Position numbers and translations under genes: made by a program
The notes under the pieces: generated by a model
Seen by the model: the letters and a program-made list of their open reading frames with translations, nothing else
Database searches by the model: none
What the model was told of the DNA's origin: nothing
Source: Legionellaceae bacterium
GTDB taxonomy: Bacteria; Pseudomonadota; Gammaproteobacteria; Legionellales; Legionellaceae
Direction of reading: 5' to 3'
NCBI GenBank assembly: GCA_029212465.1
Contig: JARGNV010000001.1
Coordinates: 70,933-124,600 of the forward strand
DNA: 53,668 nt
Part shown: positions 34,115 to 46,824 of the stretch, piece by piece
Layout: each line of letters opens with the position of its first letter
Numbering within the stretch: position 1 is the stretch's first letter

Positions 34115-35229
34115 ACCATCATACTGGCTTCAACTTGATTGGAAGTGCTTAATAGTAACTGCTTCACAATCTTTTCAGATGCATCACCATTCCCATACAA
34201 CGAACCACCAGATTCGCGAGATGAGACATCATTCGCATCAAAATCATTCAATAAAGAGAAAGAAGTACTTGGAGAGCACAAACGATTCCATCCTGCATCG
34301 ACTAACTCAACCCACTCTGTTTCATCTCTTAACGTCACACAAGGTACACGATTAAAGTAAGCCTCTTTTTGAACGCCTCCTGAGTCAGTCACAATACACA
34401 TAGCATGTTGCTCAAGCGCTAACATATCTAAAAACCCAATCGGTTCAAGCACTTTCAAGTGTGTTTCGAGGTGCTTTAATAAGTTCATTTCACCTAAACT
34501 TTTCCGCGTTCTTGGGTGCAGTGGAAACACCAATGTATGCTGCTTGGAAAGCGCAACAAGCGCATCTACAATATGCTGCATTCGCTGTGGATTATCTGTA
34601 TTTTCAGCGCGATGCAAAGTCACTAACCCATACGACTTGCTACCTAATTGAAGTGTGTCAACAATGGTTTCTCGATGCAGGTTTTGTGCATTGTAATACA
34701 AGGTTGCATCATACATGACATCCCCTACCTGACAAACTTGTGAAGGATTCACGCCTTCTTTCAACAACTGTTGCTCTGCAACTTTTGTCGGAACAAATAA
34801 AAGATTGCTCACACTATCAGTTGCAATACGATTAATTTCTTCTGGCATTTTTCGATTAAACGAACGCAGGCCTGCTTCAACATGTGCCACAGGGATATGT
34901 AACTTTACAGCGGCAAGTGCACCTGCAAGTGTCGAGTTAGTATCACCATATACAAGCACCCAGTCAGGCTTTTCATCCAGCAAAACAGCTTCTATACGTT
35001 CAAGCATTTGACCTGTTTGTACACCATGCGAGCCTGATCCCACATTTAAATGATACGTCGGTTTAGGAATATTTAACTCATCAAAAAACTGCGTTGACAT
35101 ATTCGCATCGTAATGTTGGCCTGTATGCAAAATGACTTCGTCTATGTGTTTGTGAGCTGACATCGCACGTGAAACAACCGCAGCTTTTACAAACTGTGGC
35201 CGAGCACCAATTACTGTACATACTTTCAT
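34111..35229 (-). CDS. wbpI: UDP-2,3-diacetamido-2,3-dideoxyglucuronate 2-epimerase, WbpI-like
   Basis: This non-hydrolysing UDP-GlcNAc 2-epimerase family member inverts C2 of the UDP-sugar. The start [28 protein letters not shown] (about 36-46), [41 protein letters not shown] and the late DSGGVQKEA are present. The G-S-G-S-H-G-x-Q-T-G segment is the form seen in WbpI rather than WecB, so the substrate is likely UDP-GlcNAc3NAcA giving UDP-ManNAc3NAcA. At 372 residues its length is typical. It is joined by 4-nt overlaps to the acetyltransferase and the first glycosyltransferase-like gene. Confidence 0.85.
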   Translation of the reverse strand: MKVCTVIGARPQFVKAAVVSRAMSAHKHIDEVILHTGQHYDANMSTQFFDELNIPKPTYHLNVGSGSHGVQTGQMLERIEAVLLDEKPDWVLVYGDTNSTLAGALAAVKLHIPVAHVEAGLRSFNRKMPEEINRIATDSVSNLLFVPTKVAEQQLLKEGVNPSQVCQVGDVMYDATLYYNAQNLHRETIVDTLQLGSKSYGLVTLHRAENTDNPQRMQHIVDALVALSKQHTLVFPLHPRTRKSLGEMNLLKHLETHLKVLEPIGFLDMLALEQHAMCIVTDSGGVQKEAYFNRVPCVTLRDETEWVELVDAGWNRLCSPSTSFSLLNDFDANDVSSRESGGSLYGNGDASEKIVKQLLLSTSNQVEASMMV

Positions 35230-35813
35230 GCAGCTATCACCTCTCCATTTCGTTCTTGATACACTTCTCCCGTATGTTCACATACGGCTTGCAGCACACC
35301 CTCTTCCAAAGGCTGAAAATCAAGTCGTTCACCAAACCGGCTCATCCACCCTATTTGACGCGCCGGAACACCCGCCATCAAAGCATAAGGCTTCACATCT
35401 CGATTCACGACTGCACCAGCCGCAACAAAAGCATATTCACCAACAGTAATACCACACACCAAGGTACAGTTAGCACCTAAGGTTGCACCACGCTTAACCA
35501 CTGTATTACGATACTCGTGCTTTCGTGTCACAGCTGAGCGTGGATTGTAAACATTTGTAAATACCATGCTCGGCCCACAAAAAACATCGTCCTCAAGCAT
35601 GACATTATCGTAAACTGACACATTATTTTGTATTTTAACGTTATGACCAATCTGAACCTGATTGCCAACATAAACATTTTGCCCAAGGCTACAACGCTCG
35701 CCAATAACCGCACCAGCGCTCACATGCGCCCAGTGCCATACACGTGTCCCCGCACCTAGCTGAGCCCCTTCATCAACAATCGCTGTTTCATGTACTTGTA
35801 TTTCAGACATCAT
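35226..35813 (-). CDS. wbpD: UDP-amino-sugar N-acetyltransferase, WbpD-like
   Basis: WbpD acetylates the 3-amino group of UDP-GlcNAc3NA using acetyl-CoA. The 195-residue protein begins [21 protein letters not shown] and contains hexapeptide turns of a left-handed beta helix ([35 protein letters not shown]). The end is [19 protein letters not shown], the family close. The size matches WbpD. The gene overlaps wbpB (4 nt) and wbpI (4 nt). The set WbpA-B-E-D-I is complete in this window. Confidence 0.88.
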   Translation of the reverse strand: MMSEIQVHETAIVDEGAQLGAGTRVWHWAHVSAGAVIGERCSLGQNVYVGNQVQIGHNVKIQNNVSVYDNVMLEDDVFCGPSMVFTNVYNPRSAVTRKHEYRNTVVKRGATLGANCTLVCGITVGEYAFVAAGAVVNRDVKPYALMAGVPARQIGWMSRFGERLDFQPLEEGVLQAVCEHTGEVYQERNGEVIAA

Positions 35814-36874
35814 AGCTCCAAAGGCAGGTGAATGGTTTTATCATCACGCGCCGAACGATAAGCTGCAACAAGCAATTCTAATGCAGCAAGCCCTGAGCGA
35901 CCATCGGTAATTTCAGCAGGCTTTCCTTGCAGACAATTAATAACATTGGCGTAGTAAGGTACATGCCCAAACCCATATACGGAAGATGTCTCATAGTTTT
36001 CCGCTTGAATTGCTTCATCCTCAGGCAGCATTTCATCAAACTCCCAGTGCTGCACTTTATTAACAGCCAAGCCACCAATACGAACGGTTCCTTTCTCACC
36101 TAAAATAGTGATGGAGCCTTCATAGTTTTTGGGGTAAGTAAGCATGGTAACATTCACCGAACCCATCACGCCTTGCCGCCACCGGACATTCAGTATACCT
36201 GTGTCTTCTGCCTCAATTTTTCGGTCTAATGTTCCCATCATGGCATGCACCGATTGAACGGGGCCCAAAAGCCATTGAATCAAGTCAACATAGTGGCTTG
36301 CTTGGTTCATAAATGCACCACCATCCCACTCCCATGAGCCGCGCCAAGACACTTGGTCGTAGTAGTCCTGTGGACGCGTCCAAAAAACATTGACATTGGC
36401 TAAATAAATTTTTCCAAACCGATCTGCATCAATGGCCTTCTTCAAGGCCTGAATCGGCGGGTTTAGGCGATTTTGTTTGACAACAAACAACCGCACATCC
36501 GCATTATCACACGCTTTCACCATGTCAAGTCCGTCTTGCCAACGCGTTGCCATCGGTTTTTCGGTGACAATATGCTTACCAGCTGCGGCAATTTGAATGG
36601 TTTGCCTTGGATGCAAACCACTCGGTGTACACAGAACAACCAAATCAATCGTTGCTTCTTCTAGCATTTTTTCAAGCGAAGTATAAGGAGTTGCTTGGTA
36701 TGCTTCAGCTACTGTTTTAGCGGCATCTTCATCTCTGTCACACACAGCGGTTAACGTGAGCCTGTCTTGGTGCTCTGCAATCGCATTTAAATGGTTCTTA
36801 GCAATGCGGCCACAGCCCACCAAGGCAACATTAATTTTTCTATCCAAAATAATTGAAGGTGCTTTTTTCATCAT
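35810..36874 (-). CDS. wbpB: UDP-N-acetylglucosaminuronate oxidoreductase, WbpB-like (Gfo/Idh/MocA)
   Basis: WbpB oxidises C3 of UDP-GlcNAcA so that WbpE can aminate it. The 354-residue protein has the NAD site [14 protein letters not shown] (about 16-29), the motif EKPMATRW near residue 101, and [20 protein letters not shown]. The catalytic-site [18 protein letters not shown], typical of WbpB/WlbA, follows. Two start ATGs lie side by side at 36874 and 36871. Its first base overlaps the wbpA stop. It should act with WbpE in a coupled cycle that regenerates NAD through 2-oxoglutarate, as in the known pathway. Confidence 0.9.
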   Translation of the reverse strand: MMKKAPSIILDRKINVALVGCGRIAKNHLNAIAEHQDRLTLTAVCDRDEDAAKTVAEAYQATPYTSLEKMLEEATIDLVVLCTPSGLHPRQTIQIAAAGKHIVTEKPMATRWQDGLDMVKACDNADVRLFVVKQNRLNPPIQALKKAIDADRFGKIYLANVNVFWTRPQDYYDQVSWRGSWEWDGGAFMNQASHYVDLIQWLLGPVQSVHAMMGTLDRKIEAEDTGILNVRWRQGVMGSVNVTMLTYPKNYEGSITILGEKGTVRIGGLAVNKVQHWEFDEMLPEDEAIQAENYETSSVYGFGHVPYYANVINCLQGKPAEITDGRSGLAALELLVAAYRSARDDKTIHLPLEL

Positions 36875-38178
36875 TAAGCGCTCACAATATTATCACGAGG
36901 GTAAGCTCGGAACCCACCTCGTGTATCTACAATTAACCGTGCGTGACGTGCAATCATGTCATAATCAAACGCCTTATGCGCTGTTGCCAGTAAAACACAA
37001 TCGTACTGAGAAATACTATCAGACGTCAGTGGCACACTGTGCAAATCAAAGTGATGTGCACGCATTGCCGGGAAAACTGGCACATGAGGGTCGCTATAAG
37101 CAATGTTAGCCCCTTTATTACGCAGTAGCTCTAAAATTTCAATGGATGGCGATTCGCGCATGTCATCCACATCACACTTATAAGCAATACCCAATACCAA
37201 CACCTTACTGTTTTTAAGCGCAAGCTCACGTGTGTTCAAAGCATCAGCCACTTTATCTACCACCCAGTGTGGCATACGGCTATTAATTTCACCTGCAAGC
37301 TCAATAAAACGCGTATGCATACCATACTCCCGCGCTTTCCAGGTTAAGTAGAAGGGGTCAATCGGAATACAATGTCCACCAATACCGGGCCCCGGATAAT
37401 ATGGTACAAATCCAAATGGTTTCGTTGCTGCCGCATCAATTACTTCGTGAATATCAATATCCATCTTGTCTGCTAGCACTTTCATTTCATTCATAAGCCC
37501 AATATTGACAGAGCGATGAATGTTTTCTAACAGTTTTGTCATTTCAGCAACCCGCGTCGATGAAACCGGCACAACTTCATTAATCACAGAAGCATATAAC
37601 GCTTGGCCTGCTTCAACACAGTTTGGAGTATCCCCACCACACACCTTAGGAATACTGGCTGTTGAAAAATTAACATTACCCGGGTCTTCTCGCTCAGGCG
37701 AGTACACCAAGAAAATGTCTTTCCCAACCTCAAACCCTCTTTGCTCAATGCGTGTTTTCAACTCTTCATCGGTTGTACCAGGATAAGTTGTACTTTCAAG
37801 CGAAATAATTTGTCCTTTACGAAGATGAGGTAACAACGCATCAACCGTTTTTAAGACATAACTTAAATCAGGCTCTCGATATTTATTAAGCGGCGTTGGC
37901 ACGCATAAAATCAAAGCATCAGCATCAGCTGCGGCTGAAAAGTCATTTGTTGCATTAATACGGTTTTGAACAGCTGTTATTTGTTCAGATGAAATATGCT
38001 GAATATATGACTTTCCTTCATTCAGTAGCGCATTTTTTGACTCATCCACATCAATGCCAAGCACCCGATAGCCCACTTCTGCAAAGCGAAGCATGAGAGG
38101 CAACCCGACATATCCCAAGCCAATAATTCCGATAATGGCTTCTTGATTATTTAACTTCTCTATTAACTGTTGTGGCAT
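36874..38178 (-). CDS. wbpA: UDP-N-acetyl-D-glucosamine 6-dehydrogenase, WbpA-like
   Basis: WbpA oxidises the C6 hydroxyl of UDP-GlcNAc to a carboxylate, the first step to uronic acid sugars. It has the NAD-binding [13 protein letters not shown] (about 20-32), ESTTYPGTT, the active-site segment [14 protein letters not shown] with the nucleophilic Cys, and [16 protein letters not shown]. The 434 residues are the family size, and the pattern is of the GlcNAc type. It sits in the middle of the operon, 62 nt after wbpE. Confidence 0.92.
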   Translation of the reverse strand: MPQQLIEKLNNQEAIIGIIGLGYVGLPLMLRFAEVGYRVLGIDVDESKNALLNEGKSYIQHISSEQITAVQNRINATNDFSAAADADALILCVPTPLNKYREPDLSYVLKTVDALLPHLRKGQIISLESTTYPGTTDEELKTRIEQRGFEVGKDIFLVYSPEREDPGNVNFSTASIPKVCGGDTPNCVEAGQALYASVINEVVPVSSTRVAEMTKLLENIHRSVNIGLMNEMKVLADKMDIDIHEVIDAAATKPFGFVPYYPGPGIGGHCIPIDPFYLTWKAREYGMHTRFIELAGEINSRMPHWVVDKVADALNTRELALKNSKVLVLGIAYKCDVDDMRESPSIEILELLRNKGANIAYSDPHVPVFPAMRAHHFDLHSVPLTSDSISQYDCVLLATAHKAFDYDMIARHARLIVDTRGGFRAYPRDNIVSA

Positions 38179-38240
38179 GCCCCGTATGCTCCCTATTATT
38201 TTTGAAACACTTTCCTTTAAGCTGACAGATTACTCAAATA

Positions 38241-39356
38241 TTAAGCATCAACTGCAACCTCTTGTAACACTTCTTGTAACGCACCAATCACTTTATCCTG
38301 ATCTGCTTCTGGTAAGTACGGATGCATTGGCAGACTCAGCACACGACGCGCTGCATCCTCGGCGTGTGGAAATGTCAATGACTCAGAGTACAAGCGTTTA
38401 AACACTGGTTGCTCATGTAATGCAACAGGGTAATGTACAGCCGTTGGAATACCTCGCGCATCTAATGCTGTTCTTACCGACTCTCTTGCAGACACTTCTA
38501 CCGTATACTGAGCAAAAACACTGGTGTTATGGTATTGAATAATTGGCGTTTTAACAATCCCTGACAAAGCGGCTGAATAACGCGCAGCAACTGCTTGTCT
38601 ACGCTCTATTTCATCTGGGAACAATGTAAACTTCTCAAGCAAAATAGCGGCTTGTAATGTATCCAGGCGACCATTTAAACCCAATCGTGTATGCTGGTAA
38701 CGTTTCGCTTGTCCATGCACACGAATAGACTTCATACGCTCTGCTAACTCAACGTCATTTGTAAAGCATGCACCACCATCACCATAACCACCCAAAGGTT
38801 TTGATGGGAAAAAGCTCGTGCATCCAATGGTTGTTAACCCGCATGAGCGCCTGCCATGATAAGTTGCACCAAAACTTTGCGCACCATCTTCAATCACAGG
38901 CAATGCATGTCGTGCTGCAATATCATTGATGGCTGCATAATCTGCACATTGCCCATACATACTAACTGGTATAATTGCTTTTGTCTTATCCGTAATCGCA
39001 GCTTCTAGTAAGCTTGCATCCAGATTATAGGTATCTCTTTCAATATCAACAAAAACAGGCGTTGCACCTAACAGTGCTATCACTTCTGCCGTGGCAAAAA
39101 AGCTAAACGGGGTTGTAATGACTTCATCTCCAGCTCCCACACCAAGCGCCATTAAAGCAATCAACAAAGCATCCGTACCACTCGACACACCGACTGCATG
39201 CGAAACGCCTGCGAAGTCGGCCAAAGCCGCCTCGAGTTCTCGCACTTCAGGCCCCATAATGTACGCACCATGCCCAAGTACCGTTTTAAATCGTTCAAGA
39301 AGGCCTGCTTCAATAAGCGCTGACTGTGCTTTTAAATCAATAAACTGCATGTTCAC
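38241..39356 (-). CDS. wbpE: DegT/DnrJ aminotransferase, WbpE-like
   Basis: WbpE is a PLP enzyme that aminates the 3-keto sugar made by WbpB using glutamate. The 371-residue sequence has MQFIDLKAQ at the start, VGVSSGTDALLIAL (phosphate pocket), EDGAQSFGATY (Asp and Gln at the pyridine ring) and the Lys in FFPSKPLGGYGDGGA that forms the Schiff base. RLDTLQAAIL follows. It is joined to the upstream epimerase by a 4-nt overlap. Substrate assignment rests on the complete neighbouring set. Confidence 0.9.
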   Translation of the reverse strand: MNMQFIDLKAQSALIEAGLLERFKTVLGHGAYIMGPEVRELEAALADFAGVSHAVGVSSGTDALLIALMALGVGAGDEVITTPFSFFATAEVIALLGATPVFVDIERDTYNLDASLLEAAITDKTKAIIPVSMYGQCADYAAINDIAARHALPVIEDGAQSFGATYHGRRSCGLTTIGCTSFFPSKPLGGYGDGGACFTNDVELAERMKSIRVHGQAKRYQHTRLGLNGRLDTLQAAILLEKFTLFPDEIERRQAVAARYSAALSGIVKTPIIQYHNTSVFAQYTVEVSARESVRTALDARGIPTAVHYPVALHEQPVFKRLYSESLTFPHAEDAARRVLSLPMHPYLPEADQDKVIGALQEVLQEVAVDA

Positions 39357-40447
39357 TCTCCCTCTTTAAAATAAGCGTTCATTTCGGGCAAATAACGTCT
39401 GTGGTTTGCCATACATTGTTTAATCAACTTCTGTTTTTCTTTTGTCCATGCAATGGTTTTTCGCAATCCCTCAGGCAATGTAACTTTTGCCTCAAACCCT
39501 AACTCACGCATAGACTTGGAAGGGTCCCCATGACGCTTTCCTGAGCGATCCCATGCGCGTGCTGGCTCAGCTCCAACTTGTGTCGCATTTTCAGTCAACT
39601 CATTAATCATGGATGCAAGCTCAGCAATAGAGGTTTCAACACCTGACGCAATATTATATACACCTCCTGGCTCACCTTGTAGCGCACATGCAATGAGGCC
39701 ACGCGCCACATCGTCCACATAAATAAAATCACGTGTCGCAACCCCACCATTTTCAACAGGTAATGCTTCTTTGTGTAACGCTTTAAAAATAAAAGTAGGT
39801 GTCACGTTCCGCCATACGGTATTAGCATTACCCCGCCAAGCACCAGCACCTAATATTTCACCGGGGCCATACACATTCTGAAACCGTGCCTTTACAAAAG
39901 GCATTTGATAACGCATAAAGTAATAGTTACCGTAAAACTCACCAAATATTTTCGACATCTGATACGGACTGTCTAGATATAACGACACTTCCTCTTGTTC
40001 TGTAGTAGCGTCTGTATCCTCAAAAGTTTTTTTCGCAACTGTGCATCCTGCCGCAGCATAAACCACTTTCTCAACGGCACTGAATTTACTCAAGCAGTCA
40101 AACAGTTTTAAACTGGTGAGCGTATTGTTTTCATGGTCTTTCAATGGGTTTTCAATCGAGCTCTGATTACCATGGTAAGTTGCCAAGTGAAACACATATG
40201 CTAAATCTTTAGGCAGCGCTTGTAATATGGCATCTTCTGTAATTGCCCCATGTATAAAATGAACACACGGGTCTTCCGGAACTTGAGAAATATCAGCGGA
40301 TAGTAAATTATCAACTACTATCACTTGTTTGGGACTCAATTCAAGTAACAAACGGACTAAATTGCTACCAATAAAACCAGCGCCACCAACCACTAAAACT
40401 TTCTTTCCCGAAAAACCTGTCATGTCACTTCTAGCTCCACATATCAC
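39353..40447 (-). CDS. NAD-dependent nucleotide-sugar epimerase (first of a pair)
   Basis: This extended SDR of about 360 residues has VVGGAGFIGSNLVR near residues 18-32 and YQMSK as the Tyr-Lys pair. The region that normally carries the catalytic Ser/Thr reads A-A-A-G-C-T-V instead of S-S-x-x-V-Y-G, so the acid/base residue is altered. It may be a 4-epimerase or act on a uronic acid; the best analogy is WbmF/WbmH of the Bordetella O-antigen locus. The start is ambiguous: GTG at 40447 gives a 4-nt overlap with the upstream gene, while ATG at 40423 has GGAG 12 nt upstream. The tail is helical and longer than in GalE. Confidence 0.75.
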   Translation of the reverse strand: MICGARSDMTGFSGKKVLVVGGAGFIGSNLVRLLLELSPKQVIVVDNLLSADISQVPEDPCVHFIHGAITEDAILQALPKDLAYVFHLATYHGNQSSIENPLKDHENNTLTSLKLFDCLSKFSAVEKVVYAAAGCTVAKKTFEDTDATTEQEEVSLYLDSPYQMSKIFGEFYGNYYFMRYQMPFVKARFQNVYGPGEILGAGAWRGNANTVWRNVTPTFIFKALHKEALPVENGGVATRDFIYVDDVARGLIACALQGEPGGVYNIASGVETSIAELASMINELTENATQVGAEPARAWDRSGKRHGDPSKSMRELGFEAKVTLPEGLRKTIAWTKEKQKLIKQCMANHRRYLPEMNAYFKEGE

Positions 40448-41388
40448 GCAGTTTCTTTTTCTTCGATACGCAAATGTGTAAACGTTTGCTCAATACCATA
40501 TTGCTTATAATACTCAATGGCGTCTTTCACACCTGCTTCGAGTGATGTGCGTACAGACCAATCAAAATCAGCATGTGTTCTAGATGGGTCAAGCAAAATC
40601 GTATAAGCATCATCTGGGTTACGTGGACGTACTTCCACCTCTTTATCGAGTGTCATATTGAGTGCTTTTAAAGTAGCGTCGAACAACTCTTTAATTGAAA
40701 CATCCCCACCTGAAGAAAGATGGTAGTAACCTTGCCCAATTCCCATCACAGCTTTTTCAACACAATCAATCATGTCTTGAATATAAACAAAATCACGGCG
40801 TGTATCCATTACAAAGCATGGTTTTTCTGCCGTTAGGCGGTGGTAAAAAGTTGGTAGTGGACCACTGATATTACGAGGTCCATACGCATTAGCCAAGCGG
40901 AATGATACAAAATCTAGTCCTGACAACTCAAGATAGTGCTCTGCCGCTGTTTTGCTAATTGCATAGCTACTGCCACGAGAATTAATCGGATGCTCGAGTG
41001 TCACAGGTTGTTCTTCTGGCTTTAAACCATAACAAAGTGCCGTTTGAAAATATACGATACGATTACAGCCAACCGCTTTTGCAGCTGAAACTACATTCAC
41101 AGTACCCAGCACATTGGTTTGACAATCTTCAATCCAGTTATCTGGATTTTTATAAGATGCTGCTGCATGCACAACCACGTCAGGCTTAAAATCCTCAAAT
41201 AAACGCATCACTGCATCTGTATTAGCAATGCTCTCTTCAACCAGTGTTAAATTATCATGCGGCACTAAATTATCACGTCGTCCAGTCTCAAAGTTATCAA
41301 CAACAAGCACTACGTCGCCTTTGGCAAGCAACCTGTCTGTTAAATGTGAGCCAACAAATCCTGCTCCCCCGGTTACCAATACACGCAT
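40444..41388 (-). CDS. NAD-dependent nucleotide-sugar epimerase, WbmG-like
   Basis: A 314-residue extended SDR. VTGGAGFVGSHLTDRL (5-20) binds NAD, FQTALCYG carries the Thr at the Ser124 position of GalE, and SSYAISK supplies the Tyr-Lys pair, so the catalytic triad is intact. FVMDTRRDFVYIQDMID and the YYHLSSGGDVSI segment fit UDP-hexose epimerases; the phrase FQTALCYG recalls Bordetella WbmG. Its partner directly downstream overlaps it by 4 nt. Together they could convert the manno- or gluco-configured uronic acid to the galacto form, which is an inference from context. Confidence 0.75.
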   Translation of the reverse strand: MRVLVTGGAGFVGSHLTDRLLAKGDVVLVVDNFETGRRDNLVPHDNLTLVEESIANTDAVMRLFEDFKPDVVVHAAASYKNPDNWIEDCQTNVLGTVNVVSAAKAVGCNRIVYFQTALCYGLKPEEQPVTLEHPINSRGSSYAISKTAAEHYLELSGLDFVSFRLANAYGPRNISGPLPTFYHRLTAEKPCFVMDTRRDFVYIQDMIDCVEKAVMGIGQGYYHLSSGGDVSIKELFDATLKALNMTLDKEVEVRPRNPDDAYTILLDPSRTHADFDWSVRTSLEAGVKDAIEYYKQYGIEQTFTHLRIEEKETA

Positions 41389-41417
41389 GTTTTATCTCCT
41401 AACACTTCATTTGTTAT

Positions 41418-43343
41418 TTAACACAGAGCAGTATGACTTTGTATTTTTTTCTTATAGGTCATTTGCTTATCATGAAACTGCTGCTGCCATACTTCGTAAC
41501 ATAAAAAGCCCCACTGCTTACGACTAAACTGCTTTGACTGCTCAAAATCAACCAGCACTTGCTGGTAATCAATAAACCCATCTTGACGCCTTACACCTGT
41601 CTTCAAAATATCAAACAGGAAAGCTTTTAAATCTGTTCCCATCCACTCACTCAGCGGTACCGGAAAGCCCATTTTATCTTTCCGACTCAGCACTTTTTCT
41701 GGCAAAATACTCGAAAAAGTTTGCTTTAACAAATGTTTCATACGGCCATCTGCAAACTTAATGTTTGCAGGAATTGTCGCCATAAATTCAATCAGAGGAT
41801 AGTAAAGGAATGGGACCCGCGCTTCAAGGCCATGTGCCATACTCATACGATCTTCAACGTGCAGAAGTCCTGGCAATAAACACTTGAAGTCAAAGTGAGT
41901 CATACTGTCAAAATATGAATCTGCTCGCTGAAATTTAGCATTATTGAAAACATCTAGGAACTTATTGAACACATATTCGTGCTCAGCTGCTGTCAGCTGT
42001 GTTTCCTTTTTTAAATCAGGTGCACGATTCACCAAAGAAAAATATCGCTTATCTAGTGGCTCAAATAATCCTTCACTCCAAAATCGCTTCAGCAAAGGTT
42101 TATACGCTTTTAATACTTCTAAGTTCGGAATAATAGATTCTGCAGTAACAACAAAATTTCCTTGTTTATAGTTGCCTTCAATAGCCGCTTTAATGCATTG
42201 CTCAAAATAAGCAATCACATACCGTGCATAGCCTCCAAAAATTTCATCACCACCCTGGCCGCCCAATACCACCTTCACGTGTTTAGCCGCCATTTCAGAC
42301 ACCATGTATTGTGGGAAAACACCAGGTCCTGCAACTGGAAAATCTAGGTGGTACATCAATTGCTGCAGTGTATTTTCGAAGTCATTCGCTGTAATATCAC
42401 AAACGTGTAACTCAGAACCAGACTTTTCTGCAACCGCATGCGCATATGAACTTTCATCATATTGCTCCCCTTCAAGGAATCGCCCATGAAAAAAAGGAAG
42501 CGGTTTGCCCTTTTCATTCGATGCCAAAAGCCCAATTAGACTCGAATCAATACCACCGCTTACATAGGCACCCACATTAACATCAGCCCGCAAATGCAAC
42601 GCAACCGACTCAGTAATCAACTCTTCTAGACGACTCGAAAAATATGCTTCTGTATGTGAGTAATCAATTTGATACTGCACGTCCCAATAGCGCCACGTTT
42701 TGACACCCGTTGGTGTAATTAACATCGCATGTGCAGGTTCAAGTTGCTGTACATGCTCAAATAAGGTTTGCTCACCCATTGGATATTGAAAGGTTACATA
42801 CTCAACAAAAGCCTGACGGTTCGTACTTAATGAGGGTAAAAAAGGCAATAATGCTTTACTTTCTGATGCAAAATAGAAGACATCATTAAGCCATGTATAA
42901 TAAAAAGGCTTAATGCCGAAGTGATCTCTTGCGCAAAATAAATTCTCTCCATCCCAAAGCACAAAGGCAAACATGCCTTTAAAGTGCTTCACGCAATCGA
43001 CACCATACACTCGGTAAGCCGCGAGAATAACTTCTGTGTCTGAGTCTGTTTGAAACGACCAATGTGGCTTTAATGCGTCTCGCAGTTCGATATAGTTGTA
43101 GATTTCTCCGTTGAATACAATCACATCACCCAGTGGCGAACGCATTGGTTGGTCGGCTTCTTCTGACAAATCTAAAATACTCAAACGACGATGCGCAAAG
43201 CCAAGCTGCTTGGTTGGGCTCATCCAAACGCCATCTGCATCTGGACCACGATGCGCAATTAACTCACCCATCACAGATAGCTTTTGGTGAAGTCCTTCAA
43301 TGACTCGCTTTTTTGTATCAACAATGCCTGCTATTCCGCACAT
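41418..43343 (-). CDS. Asparagine-synthetase-like amidotransferase (AsnB/WbpS type)
   Basis: The N-terminal class II glutaminase starts MCGIAG, where the Cys after Met is the nucleophile, so the ATG at 43343 is used rather than one 24 nt upstream. It has the RRLSILDLS and FNGEIYNY phrases. The C-terminal synthetase domain has the ATP pyrophosphatase loop YVSGGIDSSLIG (about residues 250-260). At 641 residues it is the size of sugar-locus AsnB homologues. In O-antigen loci such enzymes (WbpS, WbmI) convert a uronic acid carboxylate to the amide rather than aspartate to asparagine. The neighbours make that reading likely, but aspartate as substrate is not excluded. Confidence 0.85.
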   Translation of the reverse strand: MCGIAGIVDTKKRVIEGLHQKLSVMGELIAHRGPDADGVWMSPTKQLGFAHRRLSILDLSEEADQPMRSPLGDVIVFNGEIYNYIELRDALKPHWSFQTDSDTEVILAAYRVYGVDCVKHFKGMFAFVLWDGENLFCARDHFGIKPFYYTWLNDVFYFASESKALLPFLPSLSTNRQAFVEYVTFQYPMGEQTLFEHVQQLEPAHAMLITPTGVKTWRYWDVQYQIDYSHTEAYFSSRLEELITESVALHLRADVNVGAYVSGGIDSSLIGLLASNEKGKPLPFFHGRFLEGEQYDESSYAHAVAEKSGSELHVCDITANDFENTLQQLMYHLDFPVAGPGVFPQYMVSEMAAKHVKVVLGGQGGDEIFGGYARYVIAYFEQCIKAAIEGNYKQGNFVVTAESIIPNLEVLKAYKPLLKRFWSEGLFEPLDKRYFSLVNRAPDLKKETQLTAAEHEYVFNKFLDVFNNAKFQRADSYFDSMTHFDFKCLLPGLLHVEDRMSMAHGLEARVPFLYYPLIEFMATIPANIKFADGRMKHLLKQTFSSILPEKVLSRKDKMGFPVPLSEWMGTDLKAFLFDILKTGVRRQDGFIDYQQVLVDFEQSKQFSRKQWGFLCYEVWQQQFHDKQMTYKKKIQSHTALC

Positions 43344-43374
43344 ATTAACTAACAATCCATTCAACAATCATTGA

Positions 43375-45585
<2,211 letters not shown>

Positions 45586-45589
<4 letters not shown>

Positions 45590-46755
45590 GATGCGCTCCT
45601 CCCCAACCGTTGTGTCGGTCTTGTCGTTTGTCGTCCATCTAACATACCGTTTTCTGTACCCTCGGCCGCTACACTCATTGGCGCACGTTGATTAAGCATT
45701 ACGGTTTCTTCAATTTTTTGTGGCGGATTTGCTCCACCGCCAAGCTTATCCAGCGGCAAATACAATAAGTTACCGGCTTTACCATCCACCACAATCGTGC
45801 TGCTTCGACTCAAAACATGCTGCATCACCTCTAAATATAAACGCTCTCCGGTCACAACGGGCGAACGCAAATACTCAGGCAACAATGCTAAAAACTCAGC
45901 CACATCCCCTTTAGCACGTAGCACAACCTGCTCTGCTGCAGCTTCTGATTCAGCAAGGATACGCTTTGCATTCCCTTCTGCAATGGGCACTACACTCGCT
46001 TCATAAGCACGTGCTTGCTCTTTAAACCGTTTTTCATCTTCTTGCGCTTTAATTGCATCATCGAATGCATCTTGCACATTCTCAGGCGCGCGTGCAGGCT
46101 GAGGTGACACATTCACCACTTTAATACCTGTCTTGTAGCTTTTTAAAATGGCAATTAGTGACTCTTGTACGTCATTACCCCACATCTCACGACCTTCCGT
46201 AATAATCGCGTCCAGCCGTGTGGTACCAATTACTTGCCTAAGTGCGCTCGAAGTGGCCTGCTGTAAACTTTCTATAGGCTCCGACACATTAAATAAATAA
46301 GATTCTAAGTCCCCAATGCGATACTGCACCACCAGCGCAACCGACACTAAGTTTTCATCGCGCGTCAGCATTTGTGCAGTATAAGAATAATCAGAAACAC
46401 GCTCAACATTGAGTTGTACTTTTGACTCAATCAAACGGGGAATCCAGTGTGGACCCGGGCCCACAGTTTTTACATAACGTCCAAAGCGCAAAATCGCTGC
46501 TTCTTCTGCTGGGTCTACAATAAAAATACCGGATAAAAACCAAAGCACTAAAATCGCAATGCTCAAAAAAATAGCAACAAAAGGTCCGCCACTATCGGTA
46601 TATCCTGAAGCACCTGGCGACTTTGATGAAGGTTTTCCATTTGAAAACATTTTCTTAAATTGACGTTGCAAGCGCTTCAACGCCTCATCTAAGTCAGGCG
46701 GCTGACCTTTTGAACCCCATGGTGTTTTATCTTTATCAGGCCCATCCCATCCCAT
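45586..46755 (-). CDS. hflK: HflK, regulator of FtsH protease
   Basis: HflK has a Gly/Pro/Lys-rich cytosolic N-terminus (1-55), one membrane segment (FVAIFLSIAILVLWFLSGIF, about 58-77) and a periplasmic SPFH domain. It has DPAEEAAILRFGRY, VVQYRIGDLESYLF and YLEVMQHVLSRSSTIVVDG. It is the partner of HflC. GGGGAG lies 8 nt before the ATG. The size of 389 residues is typical. The last 40 residues are polar and variable. Confidence 0.95.
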
Positions 46756-46824
46756 AAGCTACTCCCCAATGTTTCCACAAGAAAAGTAGGATTTTAGGGG
46801 GGTTCACGCAGAGACGCAAGCCAA

